Part shown: one piece after another, positions 31,701 to 39,864 of the stretch
Layout: every line of letters begins with the position of its first letter
Position numbering within the stretch: position 1 is the stretch's first letter
Assembly (NCBI RefSeq): GCF_024713945.1
Contig: NW_027461517.1
Coordinates: forward strand, 372,001 to 436,000
DNA: 64,000 nucleotides
Direction of reading: 5' to 3'
From: Dermatophagoides farinae
Taxonomy: Eukaryota; Arthropoda; Arachnida; Sarcoptiformes; Pyroglyphidae
The notes under the pieces: model-generated
What the model was told of the DNA's origin: nothing
Database searches by the model: none
The model's input: only the letters and a program-made list of their open reading frames with translations
Position numbers and translations under genes: made by a program

Positions 31701-32646
31701 TTCTTCAACCAATACTAAAGCTCCAGCGTTTTTAATTAACGATTACCGAGACAACTCAACCCACGAAAAAATTTCGTTTACAATAGAGGTTGACCCTGCT
31801 TCTGTCGAGACAATCTACTCAATAGGTTTGGAAAAAGCGTTTAAATTGAAAAAGTCTATCAGTTTAACTAACCTGACCGCGTTCGATGTCAAAGGCCACG
31901 TTAGAAAATATGAAACTGAGCTTGACATAATAAGAGAGTTCTGTGTGGTTCGGCTTAAGTACTACGAACTGAGAAAACAATACATGATACAGCTTTACAC
32001 CAACAAACTTGAGTACACAGCAAACAAGTTACGTTTTATCAGTTTGATCATAGAAGGAAAACTAGTTGTGTCCCGCAAACCGCGAGCTCAGCTTGAGCGA
32101 GAGCTTCTGTCCCTCAAGTTCGATACCGCAAGTGAAATCGAAGCTCGATTCAAGATGAACAACAAAAATCAAAAATCTTCAAGCGATGACAGCGAGTCTG
32201 AAGAAGCTGTAGAAAACAAATACACCAGCAAAGATTATAACTATTTGCTTTCGATGCCTATATACAGTTTGACTGAAGAAAATTATCTTAAGCTGTCCAA
32301 AGAAACAGAAGAACTTTTGAACAAACTCAACACTCTCAAGAACACAAGTACCAAACAGCTTTGGCAGTCAGATCTACGTGATCTGGAACAAGCCATACAA
32401 ATATTTGAAAAGCACCTGCAAGACTTGTCTGAAGAACTTGATCTTGCCCAGCAATCGTCAAATGTTCATAAACTCTCACGTCCCAATAAACGCAAGCGAA
32501 ACGAGTCTGGCACCGCGTCTACGAAGAAAAAGAAAAATGAAAATGTCGACGTAACGAATAGAACCAACGACGCAAATTTCGATAACCCACTGTCTAACCT
32601 GGAAGTGGACAATATTTTTTCACGTTTAAACGACGAAACTTATTAA
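28759..32646 (+). CDS. TOP2: DNA topoisomerase II (type IIA, ATP-dependent)
   Basis: A 1295-residue enzyme that passes one duplex through a double-strand break. GHKL ATPase: 'EIIVNAADV' and 'GGRNGYGAKLANIF'. Toprim: 'LTEGDSAKTS' and 'MTDQDHDGSH'. The winged-helix catalytic Tyr is Y817 in 'SSATRYIYTKL'. 'PNILVNGSEGIGTGWSS' follows as in all type IIA enzymes. The C-terminal domain is short (human TOP2A is 1531 residues) with an acidic 'SSSDDSESEE' patch and a basic 'NKRKRNESG' stretch likely to be a nuclear signal. No intron. The 3' half looks richer in C than the 5' half. Confidence 0.98.
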   Translation: MEESIEKRYTKLTQLEHVLTRPDSYIGSVNQESLSSWVWDDTVRGIVNKTITYVPGMFKIFDEIIVNAADVYAREKFDKVKTTKSRINRITKISVTINTEKNYIEVYNNGAAIPVEIHQDYNIYVPELIFGQLLTSDNYNDSQDRYTGGRNGYGAKLANIFSTMFEVTIVDSKRKSKFYCKWRNNMTKKDDSIITPCLEPTDSVTVKFHPDFKKLNMPEKFNGDILSLLKKRVYDLAGTLDLDVYLNGSKININSFNEYVELYFQKYSGSKNKSNTKSNDPSGELRLDSESSSVNLSQENKDDTPFRLYERINPYWEVEITLSEGQFQQVSFVNNICTSKGGTHVNFILEPLIQSLLNKINSKNKKGLKLKSHHIKNHIFLFLNCRIVNPTFDSQTKEYMTLNMSYLSGSVFLSEKYILSVLKSSILETIKLWAITKEQVELKKLMKTGNRTSRKDTILGITKLDDANDAGSKLSAECTLILTEGDSAKTSCIAGLSVVGRDKYGVFPLRGKLLNVRDASFKQLAENKEIQNILKIMGLEIGSSITNPSSLRYGSIMIMTDQDHDGSHIKGLIINLLQHFWPNLLKYNGFLKEFVTPIIKVTTRNNTISFFTLQQFEDWRASLTPEVLARYKFKYYKGLGTSTTKEFQDYFSKIQDHQLEFVYEDPEDFESIDMAFNSKRAEDRRKWIQSFEEGTFLNHEIKRIRYKDFINKELVLFSRYDLERSIPNVIDGLKPAQRKVLFGAFKKNLTRNEMKVAQFASYVADVSSYHHGEDSIAQTIVNMAQQFVGSNNLNLLEPCGQFGSRKEGGKDSSATRYIYTKLTEVCTYLFRSEDFPILEYCVDEGVSIEPKFYVPVIPNILVNGSEGIGTGWSSTIPNFNPKDIIANINAFLDEKPLKEMVPWYRGFIGRMERNDKSGFDSVGLIAETDENVFHISELPVKVWTQPYKEFIEDMLTANVTQAKGKSVASKSKATDKPKVKTSSTNTKAPAFLINDYRDNSTHEKISFTIEVDPASVETIYSIGLEKAFKLKKSISLTNLTAFDVKGHVRKYETELDIIREFCVVRLKYYELRKQYMIQLYTNKLEYTANKLRFISLIIEGKLVVSRKPRAQLERELLSLKFDTASEIEARFKMNNKNQKSSSDDSESEEAVENKYTSKDYNYLLSMPIYSLTEENYLKLSKETEELLNKLNTLKNTSTKQLWQSDLRDLEQAIQIFEKHLQDLSEELDLAQQSSNVHKLSRPNKRKRNESGTASTKKKKNENVDVTNRTNDANFDNPLSNLEVDNIFSRLNDETY

Positions 32647-32830
32647 TGTTAAATAAACAGGTTTTTTATCTTTACATAATTTAAATTAATACCAGTTTGA
32701 TCGTCAGTCAAAGTTTATTTCTGCTATAGTAAGTTTGTTTTGAAACTATGTTGTGCTTTGTTAGCTTTCGACAGTTATATTCTTTGTTTAAATAATAAAA
32801 AATTTATAATTATTTCGCCTGATAATCGTA

Positions 32831-35800
32831 ATGGATTATAAACTACGAATAATCGAAGAAGTTTTTGGAATTCAATGGGATCTGGGCTATAAAGGAACAA
32901 CTCAAGCGGATAAACAATTGTGCGTGAGCATAGATGAATTTGATGCTAAAAAAAGAATTTACGATGAGTCAAATTTGTACAATTATAACCCACTGGTTTG
33001 GAGGTTTTCATTCAAAATTTTCAAAGAAACCCATAAATACGAAGAACTAAACCGAGAGATAAATGTTGCAAAACTTACGGAGCAAAAGCTCGCGATGTTA
33101 GCAAGGAACAAAGAGTTTTTTGTCGAAGGAATTTGCCAGCTGCTGAAAAACAGTTTCTATTCAAACATGATCTCTAACATCGTCATCAAAGTGCGCTCCA
33201 AGTACTTGTCTGCGCCAGAGCAGCGCTATTTCCAAAACAACTTTGTGAATGACATTGTTTTAGGGATAATCAACTACTTGCTCAGCAGGTATATTTTACG
33301 AAACAATGACTTGTCAAGCATTCTTTATAGCATTTACGAAATGAACAGCCAAGCGTTCAAAAGTTTGTTTGTTATGTTACTGGACACTTACTACTTGATC
33401 GACGACTACAGTGAAATTATTTTCGACATCGTCGTGCAGTTCTTGGCTATTGTCAGCAAACAGCTAACCATTGCACCGGAAAAAAAACTTGAGCTTTACT
33501 TTGGAAAACTCACCCAAACAGTCAACTTTCTGATTCAAGTTTTGTCAACCCACTCTAGCCGAACCATTTTTATGCTGAGCGACTTAGGAATGCGATTCAG
33601 TATCCGCAAAAACTTTCACTGGCAATTCCAAAATAAACTTATCACGCAGCTGTTCATTCCCTCGTTAATTGACAACATAAGTATTCAAACGGCCAAAAAC
33701 TTTCTTTCCAACGAGACATACCAGAAACAGACAACGTGTTTTGAGATAGTCGAGCAAGCGCTCGACGAATCGAAGTCCAATTTTAGAGATCAAGCTAACT
33801 TCGAGCTTGTGGTGGATTCGTATACCACCTATCTAAACACCGTGGCAAAACTTCTTAAGCTTCTACTCAAAGACACAGACGAAATCCAAGATTTCATTCT
33901 GCAGTGGCTAACAGACCTAATCGCTTTTTCGAAGAACACAAACAAAATCAGCCACATGCACAGCTTGAAGAAAATCGTAATCAACTCTGCATTCAGCCAA
34001 ACTTTGTACTGTCTGCAGAACAAAATTTTTTTTCCAGCTGTGCAGTTCAATATTGCCTATGTGTGCCTGACGCTCGTCAGCCCCATCACACCCAAAAATT
34101 TTCAGAAAATTGAGTTTTCCGAGCTGTTCGCCAAATACAATCACCAAAAATTCAAGGACTGGGTTGTTACTGACTGCCTCCTGTCAGTGCTCGCCAACGC
34201 TACTCCTTTCAGCTATGATGAAGCCGCCCCGATGAGAAACTCAATCAAAAAATTCAAATTCACAACGGCCATTTTCGCTATTACTTTCATTTTAATGCAT
34301 CTTCTGCTTTTTCCGTTCTATAAACGGTACATTACCATTCATTTCATTCTCAAAAATCCCGAGTCAATCGATGAAGAAATCACGAAAGAAAAAAAAAACA
34401 GCTTGTTCTATGAGATATTCGTGTTCACCTATCTCCTCAACAACACCCAATTCCTCCCGCTGATGCAGAACTTTCTGCTGATAAATTTCAATTACATCGA
34501 GAATGAAGTTTTACAAACCTACATGCGGTTTAACAAAACCGCAAAATCACCAACAGTCATCAACATAGACGTTCTGCGGTTTTTCATGACAATTGAAAAG
34601 AGCAATTTGAAACTACTGCTGAATTATCCAATCGAGTACTTGTGCGAATGTTCTTCTATATACACTGACTGCGTTTTGATAAACGAGTCAGCGAAGTATC
34701 AAGCTGTGCTGGGAAAACGCTGCAACAATTTCGCTATTCTTTCATACGAGGATCTTTTTTTCCAAATCAACATGTTTTTCATGTCGATAAATATCAATGT
34801 CAGCCGCAACTCCTCCTGCAGGCTTGCGCTCGGCACTCAAATGCTCGAAAAATTCATTTACACAGATCGCCGCTTTTCAAACATTAGTCTTGTAAGTTGG
34901 CAAAAAAGCGTTGTTATCGAAGCAATAGTCATCACGTTTGTCAACAGCCAAGAGTTCGAGAAGTTTGCCAAGATCGACTTGCGCGTCTCGTTGCTTTTCC
35001 TGCTGGACATATTCATTGAATCAGATTGTAAAGAAGTAGATGACTGCTTTTTAAACATAATTAAAATGTATCCCGAAAAATTTGAGCAATTCATTTTGTT
35101 CTACACTGAGTTTTTATCTTGGTCGCTTGATGAAGGAATTTCTCTCCTTACAGAAATCAAAATTCGAGAAAAAAAAGAGTCGGAAACTGTTGGTACAAAC
35201 GCAGTGGGCAACATCGAGCTAAACGCCGATTTAAGCTCTGATTTAAACAACATCAGCTCCAACGAGTTGCAATCCGAAGCGAACCAAGACCGCGAAGTAG
35301 GTTTAACCGAAAACGAAGAATTAAGTGTTATTTCCGAACGCTGCACGCAAATGATGCATTTGACAAACTTAACCTTGCTGGTTTTTACCAAATTTTCAAT
35401 CTTCATTTACGAATACATTTTAAAAAACAGCGTTCTGCTTCCGCAAGTTTTACTTTGTCTCAACAGTTGTCTTTGCAGTCTTATAGGGCCTAAGTCGCTC
35501 GCACTGAAAGTCAGCAACTTCGAAAAATACTACTTCAAGCCTAGACAGCTGCTGCAAAACATTATTTCAATTTATTGTTCTCTTTACAGATCCAGTAAAG
35601 AATACCAAGAACAGTTTTTGCTCAAACTCAAAGCCGAAACGCGCTTTTTTTCTACTTCACTACTATCTAAAGCTATTCGAATTGCGAAAAGAGAAAATAT
35701 GTGCTTAGACGATCAGATTTCTACAATTCAAGAAATACACGACGACCTAGTCAAAAATTCAAACACTAGAGACATCGCGGAAATCATCATGGACGAAATG

Positions 35801-36037
35801 GACGTGCCTGAAGAGTACGTCGATCCTCTAATGCAAACGCTGATTTCAGATCCTGTTTACCTGCCCACTTCAAACTTAATCATGGATCGCCACATCATTG
35901 AGAGACACCTGATAACGGAAAAATTTGACCCTTTTAACCGAAAACCGCTGAAAAAAACGGACCTGCAAGCGCGTCCTGAATTAAAGAAAAAAATTGCGCG
36001 CTTCATCGAAGAGAGTAAAAAAAAATTAAACTTATAG
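32831..36037 (+). CDS. UFD2: Ubiquitin conjugation factor E4 (UFD2/UBE4)
   Basis: A 1068-residue U-box ubiquitin chain elongation factor that works with CDC48/p97 in degradation of ubiquitin-fusion and ERAD substrates. The C-terminal U-box (about 990-1060) is clear: 'VDPLMQTLISDPVYLPTSN', 'MDRHIIERHL' and 'FDPFNRKPLKKTDLQARPEL'. The preceding 900 residues are the helical UFD2 core. The N-terminal 'NPLVWRFSFKIFKETHKYEE' is reminiscent of the fungal core start. An acidic Ser/Glu insert lies around residue 790-840. Codons are distinctly C-richer than in most neighbours. It ends 2 bases before the stop of NAXE on the opposite strand. Confidence 0.93.
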   Translation: MDYKLRIIEEVFGIQWDLGYKGTTQADKQLCVSIDEFDAKKRIYDESNLYNYNPLVWRFSFKIFKETHKYEELNREINVAKLTEQKLAMLARNKEFFVEGICQLLKNSFYSNMISNIVIKVRSKYLSAPEQRYFQNNFVNDIVLGIINYLLSRYILRNNDLSSILYSIYEMNSQAFKSLFVMLLDTYYLIDDYSEIIFDIVVQFLAIVSKQLTIAPEKKLELYFGKLTQTVNFLIQVLSTHSSRTIFMLSDLGMRFSIRKNFHWQFQNKLITQLFIPSLIDNISIQTAKNFLSNETYQKQTTCFEIVEQALDESKSNFRDQANFELVVDSYTTYLNTVAKLLKLLLKDTDEIQDFILQWLTDLIAFSKNTNKISHMHSLKKIVINSAFSQTLYCLQNKIFFPAVQFNIAYVCLTLVSPITPKNFQKIEFSELFAKYNHQKFKDWVVTDCLLSVLANATPFSYDEAAPMRNSIKKFKFTTAIFAITFILMHLLLFPFYKRYITIHFILKNPESIDEEITKEKKNSLFYEIFVFTYLLNNTQFLPLMQNFLLINFNYIENEVLQTYMRFNKTAKSPTVINIDVLRFFMTIEKSNLKLLLNYPIEYLCECSSIYTDCVLINESAKYQAVLGKRCNNFAILSYEDLFFQINMFFMSININVSRNSSCRLALGTQMLEKFIYTDRRFSNISLVSWQKSVVIEAIVITFVNSQEFEKFAKIDLRVSLLFLLDIFIESDCKEVDDCFLNIIKMYPEKFEQFILFYTEFLSWSLDEGISLLTEIKIREKKESETVGTNAVGNIELNADLSSDLNNISSNELQSEANQDREVGLTENEELSVISERCTQMMHLTNLTLLVFTKFSIFIYEYILKNSVLLPQVLLCLNSCLCSLIGPKSLALKVSNFEKYYFKPRQLLQNIISIYCSLYRSSKEYQEQFLLKLKAETRFFSTSLLSKAIRIAKRENMCLDDQISTIQEIHDDLVKNSNTRDIAEIIMDEMDVPEEYVDPLMQTLISDPVYLPTSNLIMDRHIIERHLITEKFDPFNRKPLKKTDLQARPELKKKIARFIEESKKKLNL

Positions 36038-36039
36038 AA

Positions 36040-36765
36040 TTATAACACTTTGAATACTTGGTTTTCAGGCCAGTCTGATATATCCCAACCATTATAGTTT
36101 AACATGAAGTTTGGAACAAAGCGTCCAGTTAAATAATGAGTTTTAGTAAAGTTTTTTGTGCAAATCTTCGGAGCGATCAAAGATATTATCACGTCACAAC
36201 TGGCATTAATAACGCTAGCTTCGTGCTCAACATTAACTTCGTATCCGGAAGGTATGTCAATGCTGATCAGGGTTAGCTTTTTAATTCTAATCATATTTAT
36301 TATAGAGTGCCATGGCTCTTTTAGTTGGTTTCCAATCATGTTAAAACCAACTATACAATCAATCACTGCATCGCAGTCGTCAATGACCTCTTCAACTGAC
36401 TTCACCTCGATTACGCCGACTGATATGGCTTGGTGATGAAGCGTCATCTGAATTTCGGAACGATTCAACTGCGGACAGTACATCATTACTAAATAACCAT
36501 TGTTAGATAAATATCTTGCAATCACTAAACCGTCTGCTCCGTTGCTGCCTCCACCTACTAAAACTATTATTTTCTTAGTTTTATCCTTTATATAATCACA
36601 GATACAAACAGACGATTGAAACCCTGCCGATTCAACTAACTAAAAAATCAAATTTTCGGGACGTACCTGAATAAGATCATAATTAACTTCGTCGGGCGAA
36701 ATCAAATAATCATCTATTTCACGAGCTATAATTGAATCTATATACTTGATTGTTTGATTGCTCAT
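36040..36765 (-). CDS. NAXE: NAD(P)HX epimerase (NAXE/YjeF_N), two exons
   Basis: Exons are 36765-36667 (33 codons) and 36639-36040, with a 27-nt intron at 36666-36640 (GTACGT...TTTTAG). The spliced 232-residue protein is a stand-alone YjeF N-terminal domain, which epimerises hydrated NADH/NADPH so the dehydratase NAXD can repair them. The motif 'VGGGSNGADGLVIARYL' corresponds to the 'GPGNNGGDGLV.AR.L' nucleotide loop. 'DAVIDCIVGF' and 'LISIDIPSGYEV' correspond to 'D.ivDalfG' and 'vaiDiPSG'. No obvious mitochondrial presequence is seen. The second Gly of the loop is Ser and 'NNGGDG' is 'SNGADG', a mild divergence. It is convergent with UFD2. Confidence 0.9.
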
Positions 36766-36874
36766 AATATTAGAAATCTGATCATTTTATTTGCGTTATT
36801 AATAAATGAATTAATTTAATATTTTTGATAAAAATTTTGGACTGTAATATTAAACAGCAACTAATTAAATTTGT

Positions 36875-38059
36875 TTATAACTGATCTGCGATGAGCACAA
36901 CCGGTGTTTCGCAGGAGTACTTGTCGAAATTATAAGGTCCCACGCAATCGTTTGGGTTTGATGAATGAACTGCATATTTCCAACCAGCATATGGTTTTCC
37001 AAAGTCATTAATATCGCTCAGAGAGTATTTCAAATTGAATTCGAAGAAAATATAAGGATATTTTTTAGTTCTGCATAGTTCTAAGGTTTCACACGTTTCG
37101 GGATAAATTGCTGTGTCAATGGCTACAGTTTCAAAATTTTTTTGAATCAAACCTTTGCGACTACGAAACTTTAAAATAATGTTGCGTTCTAGAATCATAT
37201 TTATTTTACCAAATTTCTTATATCTTCCATCTTTTTCAGATAAATAAATTCCATCAAAATCATGAGGAATAATGTTTTGACGAATATCGCAAGCAAGTTG
37301 TAGCTTGCATGAATCACGTACGCCAGAAATAATTATTGCCGATAACTCAGACGTGTCCGAAATTAGATTGTTAGATTTTTTTAATACTCGTGCTGTATTT
37401 ATTATACCAGCTTGGTTTTCGATTTCCCCATCGTATAAAGACAAATTATAATTTTTAATAGCTTCGTTCTGTTTGCAAAACCAGAATCTATTCTTAAATA
37501 TCGAACATATCAGGTTATCTCGATTTGTGGTATAATCAATAAACTTGTTGAGACGTAAATCCACATTTGGCTCAATCAGCTCAATAGATCTCCATTCATA
37601 TTTATATTTTGTAGCTTGCTCCGATGATTCTTTTTTTGTTTTATCGCTATGTTCAATTATTTTTTTTGTTTCAGCAGCTAGTAAATTTTTTTTTCTTTCT
37701 TCTAATGGTTTTAATGCTTCATTTCGCAAATTCTTCCATAAATTTTTAGATGTTTGTTCAAATTTACCGACTACAGTTGAATCAAAAAATTTGTGAATAT
37801 TTTTTCCCACCTTCTGTTCAAAGTTTGCTAATGTAGTGCATTCATGATTTTTACAATAAGCATCAAGACCTTTAAAAATATTGTTTTGTAAAGACGCCAA
37901 ACGACTTTTATTGAATGTGTTTGGGATCAATTTATTGATTGGTTCGCTCATAGGGTTTAAACCCGAAATCAATTTAAATTCTAAGAAGAACCGTAATCTT
38001 GGTAGCAATGTAATTAAAAAAGTAATTTGTAGTGGAATAAAATTGGATTTACGTTCCAT
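36875..38059 (-). CDS. Unknown 394-residue protein with N-terminal hydrophobic segment
   Basis: The product starts with a hydrophobic stretch ('FIPLQITFLITLLPRLRFFL') that could be a signal anchor or signal peptide. A Lys/Glu-rich helical region follows (about 90-150, 'ERKKNLLAAETKKIIEHSDK'), then a probably globular Cys-containing domain ('SGVRDSCKLQLACDIRQN', 'YPETCETLELCRTKKYPYIF', ending 'SCETPVVLIADQL'). The cysteines suggest a lumenal or extracellular domain. I recognise no family. It shares a divergent region with the short gene at 38374. The ATG at 38059 is the first in frame; no intron was found. Confidence 0.72.
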   Translation of the reverse strand: MERKSNFIPLQITFLITLLPRLRFFLEFKLISGLNPMSEPINKLIPNTFNKSRLASLQNNIFKGLDAYCKNHECTTLANFEQKVGKNIHKFFDSTVVGKFEQTSKNLWKNLRNEALKPLEERKKNLLAAETKKIIEHSDKTKKESSEQATKYKYEWRSIELIEPNVDLRLNKFIDYTTNRDNLICSIFKNRFWFCKQNEAIKNYNLSLYDGEIENQAGIINTARVLKKSNNLISDTSELSAIIISGVRDSCKLQLACDIRQNIIPHDFDGIYLSEKDGRYKKFGKINMILERNIILKFRSRKGLIQKNFETVAIDTAIYPETCETLELCRTKKYPYIFFEFNLKYSLSDINDFGKPYAGWKYAVHSSNPNDCVGPYNFDKYSCETPVVLIADQL

Positions 38060-38373
38060 GTACTCTTAATCTGGAGGTAATATGATGAAGTAGGTGAATA
38101 TAAACGACAAAAACAAGCTTTTTGCAAAAAGCCAATTTTTGTTTAAACGCGTTTGCGTTTTCTTCCAACTAAAGATACCAAACAAAAATGCCATCGAATA
38201 AAAACGACTAATACAATAAATTCTTTATTTACTTGTAAAAACTGGCGTTGAAAGATTTGTTAAATTACTTAAATAAGAATTAGTATTTTTAGTTTTCCTC
38301 GACTTTGCTTTATAGCTAAACACACACGAGAAAACTAAAATTATGCAGATTTCTTTCTATTAATGTGAATATC
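38060..38373. promoter_or_regulatory. Divergent intergenic region with clustered palindromes
   Basis: Within 38 bases lie three perfect palindromes: 38117-38132 (gctttttgcaaaaagc, 16 bp), 38141-38148 (gtttaaac) and 38145-38154 (aaacgcgttt). They lie about 60-95 bases upstream of the leftward gene. Clustered palindromes in a divergent promoter would suit dimeric DNA-binding proteins, but no factor can be named. Confidence 0.45.
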
Positions 38374-38553
38374 ATGACAAAAAAGTCTGTATCTAAGATT
38401 TTAAACACGTTTGCTCTGCTCAATAAAGAGGGCTGCATGTGGATGGTTACAAATTCCTTGTATCAATGCAAGACTAAGACCTATGAATGGTTTGAAAAAA
38501 AAACTTATAAAGCCACATCGAAGTCAGAAGAATACACAAACTTGCTTAGCTAA
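38374..38553 (+). CDS. Possible small 59-residue protein
   Basis: From the ATG at 38374 the frame gives 59 residues, with 'LLNKEGCMWMVTNSLYQCKT' followed by a Lys/Glu-rich tail. It has two Cys and several aromatic residues. No family is recognised. In favour: a strong-looking context, a divergent promoter region and a stop exactly abutting the neighbour. The stop TAA (38551-38553) overlaps the stop of the convergent gene (38552-38550), a spacing seen for real genes in compact genomes. Against: the short length. Confidence 0.45.
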   Translation: MTKKSVSKILNTFALLNKEGCMWMVTNSLYQCKTKTYEWFEKKTYKATSKSEEYTNLLS

Positions 38554-39501
38554 CTAGGGGTAAATTTAAAAAGGAGTTTACACCAATTTATGAATTTCTT
38601 TAAAATAGTATCGCAATTATCAAGCTCGACATTAATTAAACTGTTGTGAAAAAAACTATTCAAGTCATTTAAGCCAAACTCGCATTTATCATAAGGTTCT
38701 GGATAATTTGGCATATACCATGGCAACAATTTGTTTTGTTTTATTTTTTCTTCGATTTTATCCAACTCCTCATCATCACAAAGGTCAATTTTTTCATGAA
38801 AAAAACTAGATATTTCCTCGTAATATTCATCGTAAAGTTGTTTTTGATTTAAACGACTGTAAGATATCATTTTAAAATTATTGATAAGCGTTCCTTGTAC
38901 ACTTTCAAGATTAAATTGAATTATACGTTTTCCTACAACTGAACTGTATACAAATGCAGCAATATCATTTTTTCTTCCAAGAGGCAGTGGATAAAATAAA
39001 TCAGTGCCTTGATTCATTTTTGAATAATCTATATCATAACTTTTGCTTCTTCTAATATGTTTTGCAAGTTTTGATATCAAATCCAACTCAGCTAGTTCCA
39101 CGTTGAAATTAAACCGTAACGCTTCAGTAGTTAATATTTGCTTCCACCATTGTAGAACTTTGCCACCAGTGGGGGGCCAAGGTAAAGTATGGTCTAAAGG
39201 ATCGTTTAGCTCTGCGTGATAAAGTTCAATAATTTTTTTTTTTTCGTGAGAGATGATGTGTAATATGTCGCTGCTAATTGAATTTTTTATATCTTTTTTA
39301 TAAACTTCAAACGTGTTCAATAAGTAATTTGCAGCATTTATTATATCAAGATACGTTTTTGTTTCTTGTGGATAATCTTCGATTACTTTTTGTGCTTCAT
39401 GATGCGTGTAAAATATTTCTTGTATTCTAAAAAGTGTTTTGTTTACGAACTTACAAAAACTTTGTTTTTACGTTACCATTGTTATCTAGAATCGATTCCA
39501 T
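38550..39501 (-). CDS. Unknown 307-residue protein, two exons
   Basis: Exon 1 is 39501-39455 ('MESILDNNGNVKTKF'), the intron is 39454-39427 (28 nt, GTAAGT...TTTTAG) and exon 2 is 39426-38550. Without the intron the frame has no ATG near its 5' end, which supports the model. The N-terminal 75 residues are helical ('HHEAQKVIEDYPQETKTYLD', 'NAANYLLNTFEVYKKD') and faintly resemble a J-like domain without the HPD motif. A 'LPWPPTGGKVLQWWKQIL' Trp-rich segment follows near residue 110. Near the end is another Pro/Trp motif 'LLPWYMPNYPEPYDKCEFG'. No family was recognised. Confidence 0.72.
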
Positions 39502-39864
39502 TTTTTGTTTACTGCTTCATAAAATACAAATTACTAATCGTTCGGATCTCGAAGTAAAATTACAATTTATAAATTATATCTCATACTCATTAATACGAAA
39601 ATTATTTATTTGGCACAGTACTTTTTAGTTCCGAAAAAAATTTCTTTTATAACACACAAACAGTGATAATATAAGTTTATATAAAGCAAGTTTAGCTTGT
39701 TTCACACTATAAAAAATGAATATAAAAAGCAATTTTAACTGATTGAACTATAGAAGCATTTTATTAGCTATATAAAGCGATAATTATTATTTCGTTTTAC
39801 TGCGTATTCACGTCAAGCAAATTATGAATTGTAAATCTCGGTATGGATTTTCAATAAAACCGAT
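39502..39864. other. Divergent non-coding region, nothing specific seen
   Basis: These 363 AT-rich bases separate two divergent genes. Short frames here are interrupted or lack coding character. No repeat or RNA gene was recognised. Confidence 0.4.
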
